DNA from: Nageia nagi
Lineage: Eukaryota; Pinophyta
NCBI GenBank assembly: GCA_050084985.1
Contig: JBITNC010000001.1
Location: forward strand, 45,508,001-45,572,000
Direction of reading: 5' to 3'
Length of the DNA stretch: 64,000 nt
Positions within the stretch are counted from its first letter, which is position 1. The number at the start of each line of letters is the position of its first letter. Positions 48,815-63,632 of this stretch are shown piece by piece. Below the pieces are notes generated by a model that saw nothing but the letters and a program-made list of their open reading frames with translations, had not been told where the DNA came from and did no database searches. A program made the translations under genes and the position numbers.

Positions 48815-50967
48815 ATTCTTATTGAATTCATTTTTTGTCATTATAAATTCATCCCTAAGAGGATTGTTTTTTATTGTATATTATTGATATTTGTGGGTAC
48901 ACTTTTGTATTTAGTTCTCCATTTGTGAAGAACTAATATATGCATGTTGGCATTATTTGGTCATCCACATGAGATGAACTTATTTGTACACTTCTTGCAT
49001 TGTTTAGTTATCCGTGTGTGAGGAAATAGTATGTGCATGTTGGAACTACTTATTTATCCATGTGTGAGGAACTAGTATGTGTATGATTGGATGTATATCC
49101 TATTTTTTGATAATGATGATCAACACATGTGCTTCTTATACAACATGTGACTATGAGTTTACTTGGCATCTTTGTGATGACTTATAGTATAAAATTTTAT
49201 CAATTTATGGATGGAATTATTTGATTCATTTATCTAATATTTATATGAATGTATGATGCATATAACTAATCTTGTGTATGAGCTGCTTGTAGGTTACAGA
49301 TTTCTTCTTGAGAATGAAGGTTACTTCGAGTATGCAGGCTCATGTAGGCTCATCATGTCAACTTCTTATTGAAGACTATTTCTTATACATTGAAACCATT
49401 TATGGTTGATATTTATTGTATTGTAAACCATTTGTTAAAATGGTTAAGTAGTTGATCCTTGTTTGGGATTTATTACTTCTCAAGATGTACAATTCTTATC
49501 TTCGATTGTATCTATTATGGAGGAGAACTCTTTCACTTTCTCTCTCTATCTTCTCTACTTTATACCAAATATTGCATTAAGGGGGAGTGGTATAATTTCT
49601 AATGTATTATTATTTGATATCTAAAGTGTAACTCACTTAATTAATTCAAATAAATACTTAGAAGTATTTATAAATAAATTTTAGTGTTTAAGGAATCAAA
49701 TAAGTGCAACTTGACCATTCTTACCTCATGTAAACCTTGGGTAAAAAGGTGAGTTAAGGTGGGGTTCTCTCCTATAACTAGAGAGGTTTGCCTTTTTGTA
49801 AACACACTTGAATGGAGTAAAGTTATGTTCATACTTTGTAGATTGATAGGTTGAGAGAGAGAGGTTGTGAGCATTGTAAGAATCATTTTTGAGAAGTAAA
49901 GATCTTGAGTTAAAGTGGAGTACTCTCATCCTTGTGAGGAACCACTATACTTTATTGTGTCACTTTGTAAGGTTTATCTTGGGTATAGGAGGTTCTTTTC
50001 CTTTAAAAAGTGTTTGTGTTATCATTCTTTTTGGTGTTCTCTATGGGGCTCATACATCAATGTTAACCATTGTAGGAAAGTTTCTATTTGCATATAATCG
50101 ACTTCTCCCTTGTAAATTCTCACGAGTATGTATCTTTCACTTAATCCCTTCTCTTTAGTGCATGCATTTGTTATTTTGCTATCTTGATCCAATAATATAA
50201 ATTTGTTATTCATTGTTAAATATGGTATTAGATTAATTATCATTTCTTATTATTTCTATTATCTTATATTTATTTGCATTATATCACTAGGATAATGCAA
50301 AATCACATGTTAAGTGCTTTACCATAGTTTCTACTTAGGTTATGCTAAGGGTCATTAAAAATATTTCAATAGCTATCTTAATTCTTTGCATCACTCCATA
50401 TTTTTCAATGCATACACTCATTGGAGATGGTAGATCAAAGAATATAATATTAGCTTGAAACAAATTGATCTTCATTAATATCGATAACATTAATTTATAT
50501 ACACTAAGATTGGTTATAACTATCCATTTGTTTTATCAATCTAACCACCTAACTTAAATTATGCACCTATAACAAAATGGAGGATTAATTTATTTTAGTA
50601 ACTCTAAACTATATTGAATTAAATAATGTAATACCCTAATGATTCTAACATAGCCCTTATTAGGCACAAATAACAAAGTTATCAAATCAAATAAAGCATT
50701 ATTCTTGATATTTCTACATTTATTATAGTAATACACAATCCATGGGCCCTTAAAACTTGTATTAAAAAAATAATGTTGGACTTATATTTTTAATATATTA
50801 TTCTTGTGCTCATTCCAAGTTCCACATTGTTGCTCTCATATGAGTAAATGTCCTACATATATGAAATGCATCTTAAATTTATAGTTATATATGGACTGCA
50901 AGTTTCCATGTTAATTTTCCATCATAAGTAGATAACTATATAATAAACAAAATATATGAAAAAGCAA
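48342..50967. repeat. Segmental duplication block B
   Basis: Copia 3' end, noncoding tail with ~46-bp repeats (48911-49095), purine tract (49577-49588), LTR-like stretch (49588-50212), PBS-like TGGTATTAGA (50223-50232) and AT-rich sequence up to 50967. It matches 17104-19459 plus 24710-24925 of block A with the copia insertion absent. It breaks off at 50967 against gypsy integrase sequence. Confidence 0.88.
49588..50212 (+). repeat. LTR-like stretch of the copia family, block B
   Basis: Counterpart of 18322-18933, flanked by the same purine tract and PBS-like site. Confidence 0.5.
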
Positions 50968-51180
50968 AGGATAAGAATGGAATAAATGCCATTACAACCT
51001 CACTGTAGAAGAACCATTCTAGAAATGGGCCTTAATTTTATTAGCATGATCTATCCAGGGTCATCATTAGGAAATAAGTTCATCTTAATAGTTACATATT
51101 ATTTCAAAATATGGACTAGAGCTTATACAACAAAATACCAAGATCAAGATACAATTATCTCTTTCATGAAGATTATCTAT
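50968..51180 (+). pseudogene. gypsy integrase core fragment, unit C
   Basis: It matches 16260-16485 (MPLQPHCRRTILEMGLNFIS) and then jumps, at GATTAT, to sequence equivalent to 43065 onward. This fragment marks the left border of the second tandem unit and shows that units D and C retain different parts of the same gypsy end. Confidence 0.82.
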
Positions 51181-54010
51181 TTTTAATCCCTATGTATATT
51201 TTTTGAGGTTTGTATTTTTCTCATTAAATAGGCTAGATATGTATTTTATTTACTTCACCCCATTCCAAATCCATTTCCTTAGCTTATTTACATCCACAAT
51301 TTTTTCAAGTCATATGAAACCATAAGGTTTGTGATTTCATAGAGTTTGATTTCGCTCATTTTTAATCCTTGTTCAATAGTTTCATAAATATGGGTAAGTT
51401 CATAGCTCTCCAAAGTACTATAAATGATAGGAACAATAGTTTCTTTGATACAAATATGTTAAATAATTATATCGATATGAAAACCAAACCCTTAGAAGCC
51501 ATAAATGCTGAAGATAAACAAGTATGGGACTTGATTTATGAAATTGATTTTATTCTACCCTTCCTCTATGAAAAATATGATTAGGGTAATGTTATTACTG
51601 ATTTAAGTAGGTTTTCCATGTACAATGCCTTTGGTCATCCTGATAATACATTAGACTAGGCCAATGTTAAAGTAGCCATAAAAGATACTGAGAATTATTC
51701 ATCAAATTAGCTAAACTCATATTTGTTGAATCTTGTCATTGAGAAGAAAAATATATATAGAATTTTAGGGTTTAAACTAGATATGGCCTAATTTATCATC
51801 ATCATCATGATGCTTTGTAGGGAAAAGGATATCCAAATTATCCATTCAAAACATATCACTACTGCATACATGACAATCTAATACCATGATAGATATAATC
51901 AAGATTGATTCAAGCTTGTTGAGGATATATTGACCATTTGGATAGTTAATAAAGATATACTCAACCAATTCCACTATCCTTCTCTTCTATGTTGGTTGTT
52001 GCTTCATCAACATCCAAAGATCTTTCCAAATTTCCAACTCAATCAAAAGAATGCAAATGGTAATTTGAGGAGAGATAATCAATGGGATAATGTGTTATGT
52101 CTTAGTGGGTCTTATTATGAATTTGTAAGTATTTCCTATTTTCAACTTTAAATTTCATTTTTGGCACTACTTTCCTAGGTTGTCTTAGTCAACTCTCTCA
52201 TATTTAAAGATGGACTAGTTTAAGAAAGGGGATTACTACTTCTTAGAAATTATACAGTCATTTTGCTTAGTGGATTCTATGATAAGGTTAGGAAGTTGCC
52301 CTTTTATGTTTCAAATTGGTTGTTTGGTGAGGATTGGTTTGATATTATGTTTAAAATTGGTTGTTTGCTATCTTTTGGTGAGGATTATTTGTATACATAT
52401 AAACTTAGTTTTGACTCAGTTTAGGCTCATCATAGGAATTATTGGGAATCTTACTTGACCTCAAAGATAAAAAATATACAATTATCTCAAATTGTTACTT
52501 CTTAGTCTTATGACCCATTAGGAGTTTTTACCACATATTTGAAATCTATAAATTCAAAATCTCCATATTTTATAAGGTCCTATATGGATGAATTTGATAA
52601 TTATCAGAACAATCTAAAGATAGAGTCATTCTTGTCAAATTCAATGTTAGAAACTTCATGCATGGACCTATGGCAAAAACATTATATCATCAGGATTGAC
52701 TTTGCTACTGCCATAGATAAGGAGAAAATTTTACCCAAACCTTTACAAAAGTGCTTAGATAATTCTAATTTCTTTGAACACAAGAAGAAGTGCTTCACAC
52801 AATACAAGATTGAAAGTAAGCATAAATATTTACAATGGATGTGAGAGAAGGATAAAGCTTTTTGTGAATCTTATGAAAATTGATATGCTTTCAAAAAGGG
52901 AAAAAACCTAGAGAAAAAAAGTGTTGAAACAACAATAAGACTCTTAGAAGTAGACAAAGATAAAAAAATAATTAACTTTGGAAAAGAATAATTGTTAAGA
53001 AAATAACAAAATCATGGAGGAGGGCCTAAATTAATGGAAGCTACTATGAAGACCAAGATTATAGATAGGATAGTGTCAGATAAAGACATTGAATACATTA
53101 AAGAGATGCAAGAAAAATTGGCTAAGGAATAGGAGAAATAGAGAAAAGATCAAGAAAAGAAGGATGCCACATTAAAAAAGCAACTAGAGAAATAAGATGC
53201 ACTGGGGAAAAGGATTATAAAGAAAAGACAAGTTACAAATCCTAATAAGACATATAAAATAATGAAGAAAGGTAGAAAAGAAAATCCTAAACCTATTATA
53301 AAGATGATCCTTCAAGGATCCACCACTGGGGATGATAAGCCTGTCTCCACATAAACCAAAGATGACATTGAGATAGATAACTCAAAAGCTAGTGGAGGGG
53401 AGGACATAGATACTTCTCAACCTTTTATTATGAAGAAAAGGAGGAGTCATAGAAAATAATCCTCATGAAAATATATATATAAAGGTGAAGGAACATGTAC
53501 AAAAGAAGAGAAGTCCAACTTCAAAAGTTCAAGAGGGGGAAAAAATTCCAAGGCAAACACAGGGTGGGTCTTCCTATGTGGATATGATGCGAGGTAGCCC
53601 TCAATAAAAAGAGATAAGTATTGAATTTGAATTTGATGAGGATGCTATAACTGTTATTCTTCCCATTTAATTTCACAAGATAAATACATCTAAAAAACCA
53701 TATATTTGAGCAAACTAGACAAATATAACAAAGAGTGGTGTGATAAAATGAGGAAGAAATAACAAAAACTTCCTAGGCAAATTTAGTTAAACACATATGT
53801 AGACATTCAAAAGGAAGTTCTTGAAATTTTAGCTAAGAAAATAGATTAGTCTATAAGACAACCTTCAAATGTATAACGTATTTCTTCTCCAAAGGAGTAA
53901 AACATTATTTTAGGTGCAACTAAGATGACTCACTTCAAGAAGAAGTTTAGAAATCATAGACCCCTCATGCTCATCCTAGGAGAAATGAAAATAAGAATGA
54001 AAATAATTAT
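51181..54010 (+). pseudogene. Large unidentified coding remnant upstream of copia pol, unit C
   Basis: Counterpart of 43065-45660 and the more complete copy in its middle. The piece 52539-52844 (KSPYFIRSYMDEFDNYQNN and later CLDNSNFFEHKKKCF) is missing from unit D. About 60 bp present in unit D near 43460-43520 are lost here. The Lys/Glu coiled coil is at about 53100-53260. Unknown family; see unit D. Confidence 0.5.
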
Positions 54011-57000
54011 CATGATCACAAAAGGAAAAGTTTGACAAAAATTGTAACTTTTGTGACATCTATGATCATAAAGAGAACCATTACTTCAAGAAAAAGAGGG
54101 AGGAAAATGACAAAGGCAAAGATAATGCGAACAAATTCAAAGAAAATAAGTATAAGAAAAGTGCTTATGTTTGTGGTCTTTATTATAAGTCTCATACTTT
54201 TTCAAATGATTGGGTAGTGGATTCAGGTTGCACTAATCATGTGAGCTTTGAAAGGAATAAGTTTGAAAAATTTCATAAACATAGAAAGGATGTGGTAGTA
54301 ATAGGTGATAATTCAATGCTAGAAGTTCAAGGGATTGGAAGCATCTTGATGCATCGAAAGATGATTGAATATGTACCTTTTGTGACTAAGTTAGGAATAA
54401 ATATTTTATCAGTTATTCAAATTGTAAAAAAGGGATATACCTTTGAGTTCAATTCAAACTCTTAGAGTATAAGGAAAGGGTTTGCCACCTTGATAAAAGG
54501 ATTAGTTAAGAATGACCTTTATATAGTTGATAAAATGCCTACTAAGTTGTGCCTAGCTTCAAATGTTTGTTATAAAGGAAACCTTTGGCATCAATGTTTG
54601 GTCCACCTAAACAACAAAAGTATTCAACTCATGAAGGACCAAGATCTTGTGAGAGGTTTATCTCCTATATATCCCTCCATTGGCCTTTGTGAAAGTGCAT
54701 CTTAGGGAAGATGAAAAGATAAAAATTTGATAAGGACAAGGAAACCAAGTCATCTCAACCTCTCTAATTGATAAACTCAGATTTGATGGGTTCTTTTCAA
54801 ACTAAGTCACTTGGAGGAGCATCTTATATCTTTAATTTTATTGATGACTTTAGTAGGATGAATTTTGAGTATCTACTAGAGCATAACGATCAAACCTTTG
54901 ATATGTTCAAAGAGTTCATGGCCTTAGTTAAAAATTAAATCAATATGAAGATTAAGATTCTAATGTCAGATAATGGGGGTGAATACATAACAAATGAGTT
55001 CAATAACTTTCATGCAAACCATGGAATCAAAAGGCAATTTACTAGCCTTTATATTTAGCAATAGAGTGGTGTTGCAAAAAGGAAGAAAAGAACCATAATA
55101 GATATGGCTAGATGAATGATGGGAAATATTCCTAAATTTTTATGGGTTAAAGCTACGAGCACTACTCTCTACACCTTCAATAGGTGTCCCATAAAAGTTG
55201 ATGAAGGAAAGAATCCATATGAGACATGGAAAGGAAAGAATCCATATGAGGCATGGAAAGGAAAGAAACTTGATATCTCATATCTAAGGGTCTTTAGATG
55301 TAAATATTTTTCCTTCATAATTTATAAAAAAGGAATAAGTTGGATAATAAGTCAAAAAAATGCATCTTTGTGGGATATGACAGTCAACATAGAGGGTATA
55401 GGCTCTACTCTCATTTAGTAAAAGTTGATATTATTGCAAGGTAATTCAAGTTCAATGAGATTCTTAGTGTGTCTTCTTAAAGTGAATTCTTTGAAGACTC
55501 TTTAAAAATTCCTAAGTGGTTGTATATTTCTTTAGATAAGTCACCTTAAGAGAAAAATTCTGCAACTTAGTGGATAACTAGAAACACGACTTTGAATACA
55601 TGTCTCGTTGCTAAATTAACAATCATAATGAGCCTTCAACCTTTATGGAGGTGTATAAACATGCTTGTTGGATGGATAACATGAAGTTGGAATATGAGGT
55701 ACTTATGAAAAATAGAACTTGAGACTTAGTTGTAGACTCATCCTCAAAGAATGTAATTGGGAACAAGTGGATTTATAAGATCAAGTATAATTTAGAATGT
55801 GAAATTGAGAAATATTAAGCAAGATTGATGGCTAAGGATTTCAAATAAAAGTATGGAGTTGATTATGAGAAAACCTTTACCCTAGTATTAAATATGGCTA
55901 TAGCCAAATTGATCCTTGCCCTTTTAGCAGCTCATTGTTGGAAGGTACTTTAACTTGATATAAAGAGTGCATTTCTCAATGGTGACTTATATGTTGAAAT
56001 CTTCATGAGTTAGCCATAAGGGTTTGTTCTTCAAGGAAAAGAGTCCCATATGTGCAAGCTAAATAAGTCTTTGTATGTACTTAAGCAAGTGCCAATAGTA
56101 GGGTATAAGATGATTTCAAGGTATTTTGAGACTCTTGAGCTCTCCACATGCTACTCAAACTCAGATATTTATGTGCTTAATGAAGGAAAAGACTTGTTCT
56201 TAATTATTATCTATGTGGATGATATTTTGATCACAAGGAATAATATGATGATCATAAATGAGTGAATAAGTAAATTTAAGGTAGAATATGAGATGATTGA
56301 TCTTGGTCTCTTGCACTACTCCCTTAGAATGCAAGTGTATGCATGTAAGGATTGTAGCTACCTTATTCAATCCAAATATATCTAAGATATTTTGTAAAAG
56401 TTTGGAATGGAAGAGTGTAAGCCTATGGTTATTCCCATTTATCCTAGAATAAATCTTAAAAGTAACTTAAACTTTCAGTTAGCAGATGCTACTAAGCACT
56501 GAACACTTATTAGTAGTCTTCTTTATTTGATTATCTTTAGATCAGATATTGCCTATGTAGTAAATATGATGGTAAGGTTTATGTATAAGCCTTATGTTGA
56601 GCATAAGATTCTATTAACAAGATTTTGAGGTATATTGTAGGCACAAAAGATATTGCCCTCAAGTTTACCAAGTTACCTTCTTTTGTTCTCTGAGGGTTCT
56701 CAGATTCTATAGGTATGATAGAGATGATAAAAAAAATTCTTCTTCTTATGTGTTTAATATTGGATTAGGTGTTATCTCTTGATATTCCAATAAGTATCCT
56801 ACAATCACTTTTTCCACCATAAAAGCATAATATAGAGTTGTGATTGTTGCAGCCTAAAAAGCGATTTGGCTTAAGTATATTATGAAAGAAATTGGGTAAG
56901 AACTAGTTGGCCCATCCTTGATATTTTTAAATAATCAGTTATCCATTACTTTTTCCAAAAACCATGTGTTCCATCAAAGAATAAAATATGTGAAAATCGA

Positions 57001-57172
57001 AGCATATTTCATTAGGGAGAAAGTTCTGGATGGCACCTTGCAACTTTAGTATTTTCCATTGAATAAAAACTTTGTTGATACGTTCACTGAGCCCCTTTTA
57101 GACACTCATTTCTACAAGCTTCAAGAGTATCTCAAAGTGGCAAAGTTTCCCTCAAGGGGGATTGGAGTTTGA
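54011..57172 (+). pseudogene. copia gag end and pol remnant, unit C
   Basis: Counterpart of 45660-48814. Protease core D-S-G is intact here (VVDSGCTNH near 54215), and the integrase second Asp is intact (SDNGGEYITNEF near 54970), while the last Cys of the zinc knuckle is Tyr and the integrase His-x-x-Gly-His reads with Val for Gly. RT keeps YVDD at 56212-56223. Stops at Gln codons match those of unit D at many sites, so most decay predates the duplication. Pol stops at 57170-57172. Confidence 0.85.
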
Positions 57173-57935
57173 ATTCTTGTTGAATTCATTTTTTATGATG
57201 ATAAATTCATCCCTACAAGGATTGTTTGTTATTGTATATTATTGATCTTTATGGGTACACTTTTGTATTTAGTTCTCCATTTGTGAAGAACTAATATATG
57301 CATGTTGGCATTATATGGTCATCCACATGAGATGAACTTGTTTGTACACTTCTTGCATTGTTTAGTTATCCATGTGTGAGGAAATAGTATGTGCATGTTG
57401 GCACTACTTAGTTATCCATGTGTGAGGAACTAGTATGTGTATGATTGGATGTATATCCTATTTTTTGATAATGATGATCAACACATGTGTTTCTTATACA
57501 ACATGTGACTATGAGTTTGCTTGGCATCTTTGTGATGACTTATAGTATAAAATTTTATCAATTTATGGATGGAATTATTTGATTCATTTATCTGATGTTG
57601 ATATGACTGTATGATGCATCTAACTGATCTTGTGTATGAGCTGCTTGTAGCTTGCAGATTTCTTCTTGAGAATGAAGGTTACTTCGAGTATGTAGGCTCA
57701 TCATGTCAACTTCTTATTGAAGACTATTTCTTATACATTGAAACCATTTATGGTTGATACTTATTGTATTGTAAACCATTTGTTAAAATGGTTAAGTAGT
57801 TGATCCTTATTTGGGATCTATTACTTCTCAAGATGTACAGTTCTTATCTTTGATTGTATCTATTATGGAGGAGAACTCTCTCACTTTCTCTCTCTATCTT
57901 CTCTACTTTATACCAAATATTGCATTAAGGGGGAG
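57173..57935 (+). other. Noncoding tail of the copia family, block C
   Basis: Counterpart of 17555-18321, with the four ~46-bp units at about 57268-57450 and the purine tract at 57925-57936. No gene is seen. Confidence 0.6.
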
Positions 57936-58564
57936 TGGTATAATTTCTAATGCATTATTATTTAATATTTAAAATGTAACTCACTTAATTAATTCATCTA
58001 AATACTTAAAAGTATTTATAAATACCTTTTAGTATTTAAGGAATCAAATAAGTGCAACTTGACCATTCTTACCTCATGTAAACCTTGGGTAAAAAGGTGA
58101 GTTAAGGTGGGGTTCTCTCCTATAACTAGAGGGGTTGGCCTTTTTGTAAACACACTTGAATGGAGTAAATTTATGCTCATACTTTGTAGATTGATAGGTT
58201 GGAGAGAGAGAGAGGTTGTGAGCATTGTAAGAATCATCTTTGAGAAGCAAAGATCTTGAGTTAAAGTGGAGTAATCTCATCCTTGAGAGGAACCACTATA
58301 CTTTCTTGTGTCACTTTGTAAGGTTTATCATGGGTATACAAGGTTCTTCTCCTTTAAAAAGTGTTCATGTTATCATTCTTTTTGGTGTGCTCTATGGGGC
58401 TTGTACATCAATGTTACCCATCTTAGGAAAGTTCCTATTTGCATATAATCGACTTCTCCCTTGTAAATTCTCACGAGTATGTATCTTTCACTTAATCCCT
58501 TCTCTTTAGTGCATGGATTAGATTATTTTGCTAGCTTGATCCAATAATATAAATTTGTTATTAA
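57936..58564 (+). repeat. LTR-like stretch of the copia family, block C
   Basis: Counterpart of 18322-18933. The terminal CA of the other copies reads AA here; the PBS-like TGGTATTAGA is at 58575-58584. Confidence 0.5.
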
Positions 58565-59094
58565 TTGTTAAATATGGTATTAGATTAATTATATTTCTTA
58601 TTAATTTATATTATCTTATATTTATTTGCATTATATCACTAGGATAATGCATAATCACATGTTAAGTGTTTTACCATAGTTTCTACTTAGGTTATCCTAA
58701 GGGTCATTAAAAATATTTCAATAGCTATCTTAATTCTTTGCATCACTCCATATTTTTAAATGCATACACTGGTTGGAGATGGTAGATCAAAGAATATAAT
58801 ATTAGCTCGAAACAAATTGATCTTCATTGTTATCAATAACATTAATTTATATACACTAAGATTGGTTATAACTATCCATTTGTTTTATCAATCTAACCAC
58901 CTAACTTAAATTATGCACCTATAACAAAATAAGGATTAATTTATTTTACTAACTCTAAACTATATTGAATTAAATAATGTAATACCCTAATGATTCTAAC
59001 ATAGCCCTTATTAGGCACAAATAACAAAGTTATCAAATCAAATAAAGCATTATTCTTGATATTTCTACATTTATTATAGTATTATACAATCCAT

Positions 59095-62000
59095 GGGCCC
59101 TTACAACTTGTATTAAAAAAATCATGTTGGACTTATATTTTTAATATATTATTCTTGTTCCAAGTTCCACATTGTTGCTCTCATATAAGGAAATGTCCTA
59201 CATATATGAAATGCATCTTAAATTTATAGTTATATATGGATTGCAAGTTTCCATGCTAATTGTCCATCATAAGTAGATAACTATATTTATAAACTAAATA
59301 TATGAAAAAGCAAAGAAAACCATAAGTTATATATAAATTTAAAAAATCAAAGAGTATCATAAAACACTTCACAACTTTTTTTGAATTGATGAATATTTAC
59401 CTTGAATAGTAATATTGATGTAAAAAATACTCAATATGTAAATGTTCAATAATGTATAGGTAAAGAAAGCATTTTTAAGAGCTTAAGCTGAAAGAAAACA
59501 TATACACAAAAAGATTTTCTCACTAGAATATTACCCTTAATGTGAACAAATATGACTTTTGTAACTGTATATCATCAAGTTTAAAATATAGGCATACATT
59601 ATAGGTAACATCCACTCAAGGTACTAGTCTATCATAAACACAAATTATATTTACATAACATTTAAAAATAAAATTAGACTTCAATATCGATAATCAATGG
59701 AATCCTATAATCGAACTACTACAAAATATCATTGTATTGAAATTGGATAAACTACCACATCCAAACATCAATGTAATTTTGCCTTAGGTCATGGCATATA
59801 AACTAGGTGCTATGAAATCATAAGGACAAAGGAGGAGAGGACTTATAATTTGCAAATTTTTGGGTATTATCTTACGAGAATGTTATAGCAAGTTGACATT
59901 CTCGTATCTATAGTAATCACATAATAATTGGAACCCACTATTGTAAAGCATGTTCTAAAAAAAGCATAAGGAAGTATTATTATTACAAGCCCTTTGTGAA
60001 ATAAAATGGAAAAAACCTAGAAGATGAAAAAAAAGGAAAATAATTGATTCATCAAGATAAAATAAATAATTTTTCTTGTTAGCCTCCATTGTTGTTGTAA
60101 AAACTCCATGTATAATGATGGTGCCTCATCCCTTTTGAAGCATCTATTGCTATAACTGTAGGAAAACATGGATTTATTTAAATAATAATAATAATAATAT
60201 TAATATCAAATCTATCTCACAAATCATCAAATTTTTTAGGAAATGGATAAATTTGAAATCAACAAAAACTTATAGGACTTATACAATCTTCACCCCAAAG
60301 TTGAACATTGTTTGAAGACAAACCCTAAATTCATAAATTTGTTATAGTTGAATAACATATTATATCACTGATAAAAACACACAAATTAAAAAAAATGGAA
60401 GAAAAACCCATGCAAAAGCAATCTTACTGAAATCCTTCCAAAAGGTCATAAGATTAAAATCCAACATACATAATGTAGGTAAAACAAAATCAAAAGGGAA
60501 ATAAAAATAATGGCATCAACACCCTTTATAATACAAGATCAAACAGATTAGCTTTTAGAAGAGAAGAGAAAATCCATCTGTAATGAAACTTGAGGGTAAC
60601 ATTTAGGGTTTTCAAAGTTACATAGGGATTCAGGACCCAATTTAACTTTATTATTTTCTAAAATTAGGGGAAAAATATCAATAATATTTATCAAAATTTG
60701 GCGATTTCTGCAACATAAAAATTGTAATTATAATATTTAGCAATTTTTATAATTATAATTTTTTGATAATTATAATTTTAAATTTTAAATGATTTTATAT
60801 TTTTGACTATTTAATCGAAGAAAAAAATTTCCTATTATAAAATTTTGGCTATTTAAATAAATATTCTACTTCTCAAATTATTTTAGAAATCTTGAAAATA
60901 ACATTTTTTTATGGAATATTCCTTAAACAAATCTTGTGAAATACTCTTGTTGTTCAGATGATGTGATTCTCAAAAGTTGACATATTTGATAACCAATTAT
61001 TTGATAGAGAATTCTTTCTTTTGATATTCTTTTATAACAATGTCTTGATTTTTTGCTTTTCTTGAGATTTGCATGTATTACATAGCTTTTGGTGCATTTC
61101 TATGTATTTACACCAATTACATTGATTGCAATATTTGTTTTTACCTTTTCAATAGTTTTACATCTTTGATACATAAAATATGATTTTTATTTTTATAAAA
61201 ATCATATTTAGGTGTCTACACATATGTATCAATTTGGTTACATCCCAAGGAAGCAATATACCTATGGATTAAAGATTTAGATTCTTATGTACCAACAATG
61301 TGGTCAAATATGTCGATACAGTTATGATGTAAATATTATCAAAATATTTATAGATTGACAACTTGTATTCAACCAAGTGCATGCTACTTAGCTGACTCAT
61401 GATAAAAATTTATTTCTTTCAAGAAAAACTAGGTGAATTTGTTTTGAGTTTTAAATATTTTCAAATAGTGAATATTTTGATAAGTACTAATGGATATGCA
61501 AATATTATGGTTAGTACTAACTTTCATTAGTTTGAATTGAAACGAATGATGAAAGTAATTATACTAAATATAAATAAGTTATCTACTCATCCTAATGAGT
61601 CACATTTCCTTGAACCATAAAGTATGTTTATAGTTGAGACCAACAATGTTAAGATATAATGACATATCGTTATTTATATATACTTAAAATAAAATATCAC
61701 TTAAGTAGATATTATTGAATAAGGGTGTAAAACTTAGTTGTGATATAAGTAGAAGTATGCCTTTTAATGATCTTCCATTTTTTACAAAGCATAAACTTAT
61801 TTTGAAAGAGCAAAAATAATTTATTTCTTAAGAAGTATGTGTAACAAAAATTGCCACCATCATCTTCCTCATGCAACCTACAAAGTCCTAGCATGATTTA
61901 TAAGAATCATAAGGGAAGCCATCTAAATTTGGGGGTTTATCATTTGATAATTACACAATAGTATCATGATACATTTACAAAGAGATGGCCATATAGTATA

Positions 62001-62878
62001 ATACATTATGTGCAAAGTAACTTTTAAGGGTGACCCTCGAAAATCATTTACAAACTCGTGGCTATTTAGGACTATGGCGATTTAGCACTTTGGCTATATT
62101 CAAAAAAATATATTAGTTTCCTTGGATATAAATTGTAACTTAACTACAAAAAATATAAGCTATTCAATAAGCCATATTGTTCGTATCGCATTCAATGAGC
62201 CATGTCATTCTAAAAGGCTTGCTACTCGACAAGGATTTGCATTCGACGAGCCATGTTGTTCGATAAAGCCTGTAATTTGACATCTATAATGCATTCAAAA
62301 TTAATATTCTAATAGCTTACTTTTTTCATTTGTACAGGTGAATCCATATCGGTTTACAATTTGCATAATTCGTATTACAAAGAATGTTACTCTCTATCGA
62401 TTTGAATTCCAAGACTGTGATACGCACAAATGATAGCTTATTGTTTATATCCAACGACGACTCCTTGAAATAAATGACTATTTATAAACTCAACATGATA
62501 GCCTCCAAAACCCATTTAGTATTGTTGACTATATTCTTATAAATATAAAATTAAAATATAATTAAAGGCAAAGATACCAATGTTTTGTATTTTATTTTCT
62601 AAAATCAAGGCTACTAGTGTGAAGTCGGATTGAACCAATATTGCAAAATGAGGAAGTTGAGAAGTGTAAGTTTTAACCAATTTGCTACAAATAACTTCTA
62701 AAATTTCCTATTTATGTGTAAACAATATCAATAGGTACAATTTTTCTTTATATTTAGTATCTTTGAGAATCACGACCTATTACTAAAATATACACTTCTA
62801 TTATTTTATAAATATAAGTGAGATTTTTAAATAAATACAATTAATAAAGTATAGCACCATTAATACTTATTTAATATC
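59095..62878. other. AT-rich intergenic DNA downstream of ELIP copy 2
   Basis: Counterpart of 24710-28500. No gene is seen. It keeps the palindrome (61176-61209) and the TTCGA-core repeat (about 62160-62280). It ends at ATATC, the border of the 578-bp deletion. Confidence 0.75.
61176..61209. repeat. AT-rich hairpin-forming palindrome, second copy
   Basis: AAATATGATTTTTAT pairs with ATAAAAATCATATTT across a four-base loop; perfect arms. Confidence 0.65.
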
Positions 62879-62954
62879 GGTCTGTACTGCACTGCAAGAG
62901 AGAATGGACGGACGGGATTCCATTCTGTATGCATCCAACGAATGATTGTGGAAA

Positions 62955-63632
62955 TCAGACAAGAGGGCCGCCTGAAACGTATTCAGTGACGGCCAAGGCA
63001 AGAAGGCCGAGCATGGCGAAACGGCCATTCAACATCTCCGCCTTGGAAGACATGACCGCCTGAGATCTGCTCTCCACTGAAATCCCATTCAACATTGGCA
63101 CCAGCGACGCCACCGTTATCACCAACGCGCTCAAACCAAACCACGCCGCCCCTCCGCCGTTGATCTGCGATACCAAATCTCTGCCGCTCGCCAACTCCAC
63201 GCCAATCGCCGACACGAACCCCAACATCGCCAGCCTCCCGTTTATTGTCTCCGGCGCAGACCCAGAAAACGCAAACACGTCAACCAACTTGGTGCTCACC
63301 TGCACACCCGCATTTCACATGTAAACATGCAGAAAAAACAAAGTCTCTGAGGAACCAACCGATGGGCAATGAAATTGAGATTACCTGCTTGGCCGGAGAA
63401 GCGTTAGCGGAGTCCTTTGGCTCGTTGGAACCCGCCTGCCAAGTTAGTTAGACGCGGGTCAGTAAGAAAACCCCTGATTTTATATGCAAACATTTTAATG
63501 ACATAGAAGAGTGTAGCGATCGTGCACCTGGCATCTCACGCGCTGTGGAAGTCTTGCAGTGCTATTGAGATGAGATCTCTGCAGCGATCCAAGTTTGAGG
63601 CCTGCAGCATTCATGTTCATCACGGTCGCCAT
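62955..63632 (-). CDS. ELIP: Early light-induced protein, copy 2 (three exons)
   Basis: Same structure as copy 1: exons 63528-63632, 63385-63435 and 62955-63299, introns of 92 and 85 bp with GT-AG ends and phase 0. The 166-residue product differs from copy 1 only at residue 24, Ser for Arg, in the transit peptide (codon AGC for CGC); exon 3 appears identical base for base. All three helices and both NGR-x-AMLG motifs are present, so it should be a functional photoprotective thylakoid protein. The TATA box and ACGT element are kept. About 76 bp past the stop the sequence departs from copy 1 because of a 578-bp deletion, so the 3' untranslated region and polyadenylation signals must differ. Confidence 0.93.
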
